The translations under genes and the position numbers were made by a program. From Ruminococcus sp. CAG:403 (GTDB lineage: Bacteria; Bacillota; Clostridia; Oscillospirales; Ruminococcaceae): a stretch of DNA of 8,863 nt. Shown here piece after piece: positions 6,882 to 8,863 of the stretch (positions are counted from its first letter, which is position 1; the number at the start of each line of letters is the position of its first letter). The stretch is from the NCBI GenBank assembly GCA_000437255.1, contig FR899074.1, forward strand, positions 13,304 to 22,166. The letters run 5' to 3'. The notes under the pieces are model-generated. The model was not told the origin of the DNA. It saw only the letters and a program-made list of their open reading frames with translations, and made no database searches.

Positions 6882-6930
6882 AACCCTTATGGCTATGATT
6901 CACGGAAACTGCCATAAGGGTTTCTGTTTT
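6882..6930 (+). terminator. Strong intrinsic terminator of the NifX-like gene
   Basis: A perfect 12-bp stem, AACCCTTATGGC (6882-6893) with GCCATAAGGGTT (6911-6922), has a 17-base loop and is followed by a T-rich tract. It lies 11 bases after the stop codon. Confidence 0.9.
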
Positions 6931-6942
6931 CTGCTATGGCTG

Positions 6943-6960
6943 TAATTTTTTAAAAAATTA
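6943..6960. repeat. 18-bp perfect AT-only palindrome at the edge of the recombinase relic
   Basis: TAATTTTTTAAAAAATTA reads the same on both strands. It sits between the NifX-like terminator and the recombinase remnant. AT-only symmetry arises easily, so a function is not claimed. Confidence 0.4.
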
Positions 6961-6974
6961 TCAAAAATATAAAA

Positions 6975-7312
6975 ATAGTACTTGCAGCCCTGCAAGAACC
7001 TTTTCAGCCAGATGACACAGAACTGAGAACCTTAAAGACTGAATTTGAAGATACATTGCTACGTACACCAACGGTTTCACAGACGAATACCGAGAAAAGT
7101 ATGAACACTTTGAAGAACTGCAGTTTGAACTTGGCCAGGTAAAAGCCGAATATGAATCAGTACAGGCACGAACAAACAGATTCAGAATATCAGGTGATGT
7201 GTTAACGGAGTTTGATGACAGTATCTGGAACGCAGTAATCGCAAATATTATTGTTTTCCATGACGGCAGTATGGTGTTCCAATTCAAAGATGGAACAGAA
7301 ATCAAAGAATAA
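6975..7312 (+). pseudogene. 3' remnant of a large serine recombinase, frameshifted
   Basis: No intact gene: the first frame from about 6975 reads IVLAALQEPFQPDD then LRTLKTEFEDTLLR, and at about 7055-7064 the reading frame shifts. It continues from 7064 as YTNGFTDEYREKYEHFEEL, then VLTEFDDSIWNAVIANI, then IVFHDGSMVFQFKDGTEIKE and a stop at 7310-7312. This is the C-terminal region of TnpX/phage-type large serine recombinases: a coiled-coil, charged stretch followed by the typical FDxxxWxxxI and DGxxxFxFKDGTEI ending. The catalytic N-terminal domain and the DNA-binding recombinase domain are missing, as the preceding sequence is the terminator of another gene. It is a relic of an integrated mobile element, probably mostly deleted. 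The identification rests on recognised C-terminal motifs. Confidence 0.75.
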
Positions 7313-7318
7313 TAATAA

Positions 7319-7349
7319 AGCCGGGCAGAAAAGATGCTCGGCTTTTTTG
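7319..7349 (+). terminator. Intrinsic terminator of the recombinase remnant
   Basis: AGCCGGGC (7319-7326) pairs with GCTCGGCT (7336-7343) through one G-U wobble, with a 9-base loop and a run of six T. It lies 6 bases after the recombinase stop codon, so the 3' end of the old gene is preserved as a unit. Confidence 0.85.
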
Positions 7350-7378
7350 TGCCTGAAAATATGTAAAAATCCTATTTG

Positions 7379-7424
7379 CAAACGATAATAGGGGATATCG
7401 TTTGATTGCAAAAGCTATCGTTTG
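7379..7424. repeat. Three copies of the 9-mer TATCGTTTG in inverted and direct order
   Basis: CAAACGATA (7379-7387) and TATCGTTTG (7396-7404) form a perfect inverted repeat with an 8-base spacer. A further direct copy of TATCGTTTG lies at 7416-7424, 20 bases start to start from the second (about two helical turns). The layout looks like a protein-binding cluster ahead of the promoter-like sequence at 7453-7481. Confidence 0.6.
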
Positions 7425-7436
7425 TTTTTACACAAA

Positions 7437-7468
7437 GAATTTCACCCTGCTTTTGTGAGGTGAAATTC
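7437..7468. repeat. 10-bp-arm inverted repeat, operator or extragenic palindrome
   Basis: GAATTTCACC (7437-7446) and GGTGAAATTC (7459-7468) are perfect complements with a 12-base loop. There is no T-run after it in either direction, so it is not a classic terminator. Its right half overlaps the spacer of a promoter-like sequence, so it may be an operator; it could equally be a copy of a dispersed palindrome family. Confidence 0.6.
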
Positions 7469-7481
7469 TACATTGTATCAT
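7453..7481 (+). promoter_or_regulatory. Possible promoter ahead of the broken small reading frame
   Basis: TTGTGA (7453-7458), a 17-base spacer and TATCAT (7476-7481). A GGAGG (7500-7504) and ATG (7507) follow at a suitable distance for a short leader. The match is moderate and the downstream gene is broken, so it may be a relic. Confidence 0.4.
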
Positions 7482-7506
7482 TACAGATACTTTAATAGTG
7501 GAGGCG

Positions 7507-7668
7507 ATGCTTACAGTGGTAAAATCACTTATTTACAACTTTTCAAAATGGGAAAAGTTCCAAATTGCGTAGTTTTCTCGTTCTTTTCACTGAACCGATT
7601 TAACTGGGTTACGATGCTAATGGGTTTCACTTAGTTACGGCCATTCATTGGTTAGGCAAACCAAAAAG
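7507..7668 (+). pseudogene. Broken small membrane-protein frame, possibly a PnuC-like transporter remnant
   Basis: An ATG at 7507, or GTG at 7516, after GGAGG (7500-7504) opens a 21-codon frame containing KSLIYNFSKWEKFQIA and stopping at 7570-7572. Immediately after, in another frame, the sequence reads VFSFFSLNRFNWVTMLMGFT and then stops. Together these resemble the start of PnuC-type vitamin transporters (an FSKxEK motif, a hydrophobic helix, then a NYLTLIASLIGVT-like stretch), with a frame change, a stop and a small deletion. The rest of the gene is absent, cut off before the sortase gene that converges from the right. The resemblance is from memory of the family and is short, so this could also be chance coding potential in decaying DNA. 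Confidence 0.35.
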
Positions 7669-7669
7669 A

Positions 7670-8179
7670 TCAATTCAGCAGTCCTACCACAACCTGTCGC
7701 TGTGTTCCGTCATCGGTACAGGTGATGATGGTGATTCTATCATCGCCGAAATCGTCAAGTACCCAGACGGCATTCGGATCGACGATTTTGCTTTCGGTCA
7801 CAGTGTAATGATACGCCTGCTTTTGCTTGTCATACAACGTGATTTCCATGCCGATCTCCACATTTTTCAGATTGTTGAAATATTCTTTGTACAGTGTGCT
7901 GCTGTGCCCAGCAATGCAGTAATTGCCCTTGCCAAAATCGCCGCTGTCCTTGAAATGCCCTGCCGCTTTGGCGAGCGTTTCATTGTCAGTTCCCTCTAAA
8001 ATGGGGGCTTTGATGTTTAAGTCTGCAATTTCCACAACCGGATTGTTCTCAAGCAAAACTTGCCTTTGATAAAGTCGGTAGCACTTTCTCAAACCGAAAA
8101 ATCCAAGGATACTGACACCGATCAAAATCGCAGTCAGTCCTAAAAGGAACATCGCCCACTGCTTTTTGGTCTTATTCAT
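7670..8179 (-). CDS. Sortase, class D-like
   Basis: A 169-residue membrane-anchored transpeptidase. One N-terminal hydrophobic segment (about 9-30) is followed by a basic stretch and then the extracellular sortase barrel. The catalytic set is complete: His92 in IAGHSS, Cys154 in TIITC and Arg161 in TQRQVVV. Conserved supporting parts include LNIKAPILEGT (54-64) and GHFKDSGDFGKGNY. It cleaves LPxTG-type signals and links proteins to the cell wall. ATG 8179 overlaps the stop of the upstream LPQTG gene by 8 bases, pointing to translational coupling. A GTG at 8200 with an AAGG upstream would add seven residues and cannot be excluded. The TC-T-D-D-G-x-x-R context suits class D or A more than B or C. 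Its natural substrate is very likely the neighbouring LPQTG protein. Confidence 0.9.
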   Translation of the reverse strand: MNKTKKQWAMFLLGLTAILIGVSILGFFGLRKCYRLYQRQVLLENNPVVEIADLNIKAPILEGTDNETLAKAAGHFKDSGDFGKGNYCIAGHSSTLYKEYFNNLKNVEIGMEITLYDKQKQAYHYTVTESKIVDPNAVWVLDDFGDDRITIITCTDDGTQRQVVVGLLN

Positions 8180-8863
8180 TCTCTTTGCGTTTGCGAACAC
8201 CAGATGCCTTTACCGCACCGAATCCGAATGCCATGAACAGTGCCGCCCCCATGCACAGGAGCCAGTTTGTCATGGAATTGTTTCCAGTCTGAGGCAGGTT
8301 AACTTCTGCGTTGGAAGAATCCGTACCAGTGCCGGTCTTCGGATCAACGGTATAAACGTCCAGCACATTGCCGTTTTCGTCAGTCAACGTAATTTCGCAA
8401 GCTTCCTCCGAACGTGCAGTGATTTCTGCATTTGCCGGTGTGACACCGGTTTTCTTCTGGTAGTCGTTGATTGCCCAGCCGCAAAGATCCTCGTCTGCAA
8501 TGTTAGTCATGCTTGTAGTTGCTGCCGTTGTGATCGTGGTTGCCGATGTTGCAGCAGTAGATTCTGTGTTGGAAGCACTGGTAGTTACAGTTGTTTCACT
8601 TGCGGTAATGCTTTCCTTTGTCGTGGAAGTCGTTCCGTTTGTAGTAGTGGTAGTTGCCTTGGTCGTGGAAGTCGTTCCACTTGTGGCAGTGGTTGCCTTA
8701 GTTGCAGAAGTCGTTCCACTTGTGGCAGTGGTTGCCTTGGTCGCAGAAGTCGTTCCACTTGTAGTAGTCGTTGCCTTGGCCACAGAAGTCGTTCCGTTTG
8801 TAGCAGTTGTTGCCTTAGTTGTAGAAGTTGTTTCGCTTGTAGTAGTAGTTGCCTCAGTTGTTG
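8172..8863 (-). CDS. LPQTG-anchored Thr/Ser-rich surface protein, 5' end outside window
   Basis: The C-terminal 229 codons are visible and the frame stays open to the window edge, so the true start lies further right. The order is a long Thr/Ser/Ala-rich low-complexity stalk (13-residue repeats of the type SGTTSATKATTAT), then a compact domain (DLCGWAINDYQKKTGV to DVYTVDPKTGTGTD), then the sorting signal. The signal is LPQTG (8283-8297), a hydrophobic helix WLLCMGAALFMAFGFGAV, and a basic tail RKRKENE. This is a covalently wall-anchored protein on a stalk that may be glycosylated; the functional head would be upstream. The small domain before the signal resembles C-terminal modules I associate with ruminococcal surface proteins, without known function. 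It is co-transcribed with, and overlaps, the sortase gene. A GTG at 8783 is internal and not a real start. Confidence 0.88.
   Translation of the reverse strand, partial: TTEATTTTSETTSTTKATTATNGTTSVAKATTTTSGTTSATKATTATSGTTSATKATTATSGTTSTTKATTTTTNGTTSTTKESITASETTVTTSASNTESTAATSATTITTAATTSMTNIADEDLCGWAINDYQKKTGVTPANAEITARSEEACEITLTDENGNVLDVYTVDPKTGTGTDSSNAEVNLPQTGNNSMTNWLLCMGAALFMAFGFGAVKASGVRKRKENE
8623..8859. repeat. 39-bp tandem repeat, six units, within the LPQTG protein stalk
   Basis: Units begin at 8623 (42 bp), 8665, 8704, 8743, 8782 and 8821 (39 bp each). They encode [SN]GTTSxTKATTxT with Lys at a fixed place, and the array continues past the window edge. Units 8665-8742 are nearly identical, while outer units have drifted. 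The 42-bp unit carries one extra Thr codon, so the frame is kept. Confidence 0.9.

Larger units (their letters stand above)
7350..7669. other. 320-base stretch without an intact gene
   Basis: Between the recombinase terminator and the sortase stop there is no intact gene. It holds the TATCGTTTG cluster, the GAATTTCACC palindrome, the promoter-like sequence and the broken frame described separately. It also has two plain inverted repeats: AACTTTTC/GAAAAGTT (7537-7544, 7552-7559) and TTGGTT/AACCAA (7648-7653, 7659-7664). The latter lies just past the sortase stop but lacks a T-run on the correct side for a terminator. Confidence 0.7.

Noticed and set aside
6961..7305. 114-codon leftward frame across the recombinase remnant
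   Set aside because: The opposite strand carries clear recombinase motifs and a matching terminator; the leftward frame has no recognisable features.
8623..8863. CRISPR-like array
   Set aside because: The repeats are contiguous coding tandem units with no spacers and keep the reading frame of the LPQTG protein.

Overview
The window looks like a stretch of a Gram-positive, low-to-moderate GC anaerobe of the Clostridia. A gut Oscillospiraceae/Ruminococcus-type genome is my best guess, but only by inference. The reasons are strong AGGAGG-type ribosome binding sites, sigma-A-like promoters, an LPQTG cell-wall protein with its own sortase, and a ROK-controlled sugar-acid operon. Most of the window is ordinary chromosome, with one decayed patch at 6943-7669.

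Region 1 (1-4175) is a carbohydrate locus. Three tightly packed leftward genes encode a zinc-dependent polyol/aldonate-type dehydrogenase, a GntP-family permease, and a kinase whose 5' part lies in the window. A rightward ROK-family regulator is divergently transcribed, and the 220-base gap between them holds promoters for both directions plus inverted repeats that could be operators. The likely scheme is import of a sugar acid or related compound, oxidation to a keto form, then phosphorylation, all controlled by the ROK protein. The kinase is the most striking gene here. It begins with an HPr-like domain that keeps the regulatory Ser region but lacks the phosphocarrier His loop, and this is fused to a PfkB/fructokinase-type start.

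Region 2 (4383-6375) is a YeiH-type membrane protein (leftward) with a divergent LysR-type regulator. Between them is a perfect 19-base palindrome centred about 64 bases upstream of the predicted yeiH-like transcription start, the classic place for LysR-type activation. A small NifX/NafY-like protein with a His/Cys-rich tail follows (6478-6870). It has its own promoter, which is overlapped by another TGATAA-type palindrome, and a strong terminator.

Region 3 (6943-7669) is debris. It holds the frameshifted 3' end of a large serine recombinase with its terminator still intact, repeated TATCGTTTG motifs, a 10-bp-arm palindrome overlapping a promoter-like sequence, and a broken short reading frame that may be a relic of a PnuC-like transporter.

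Region 4 (7670-8863, leftward) is a cell-surface pair. A Thr/Ser-rich LPQTG-anchored protein has a 39-bp tandem repeat and is open at the window edge. It overlaps the start of a class D-like sortase that probably anchors it.
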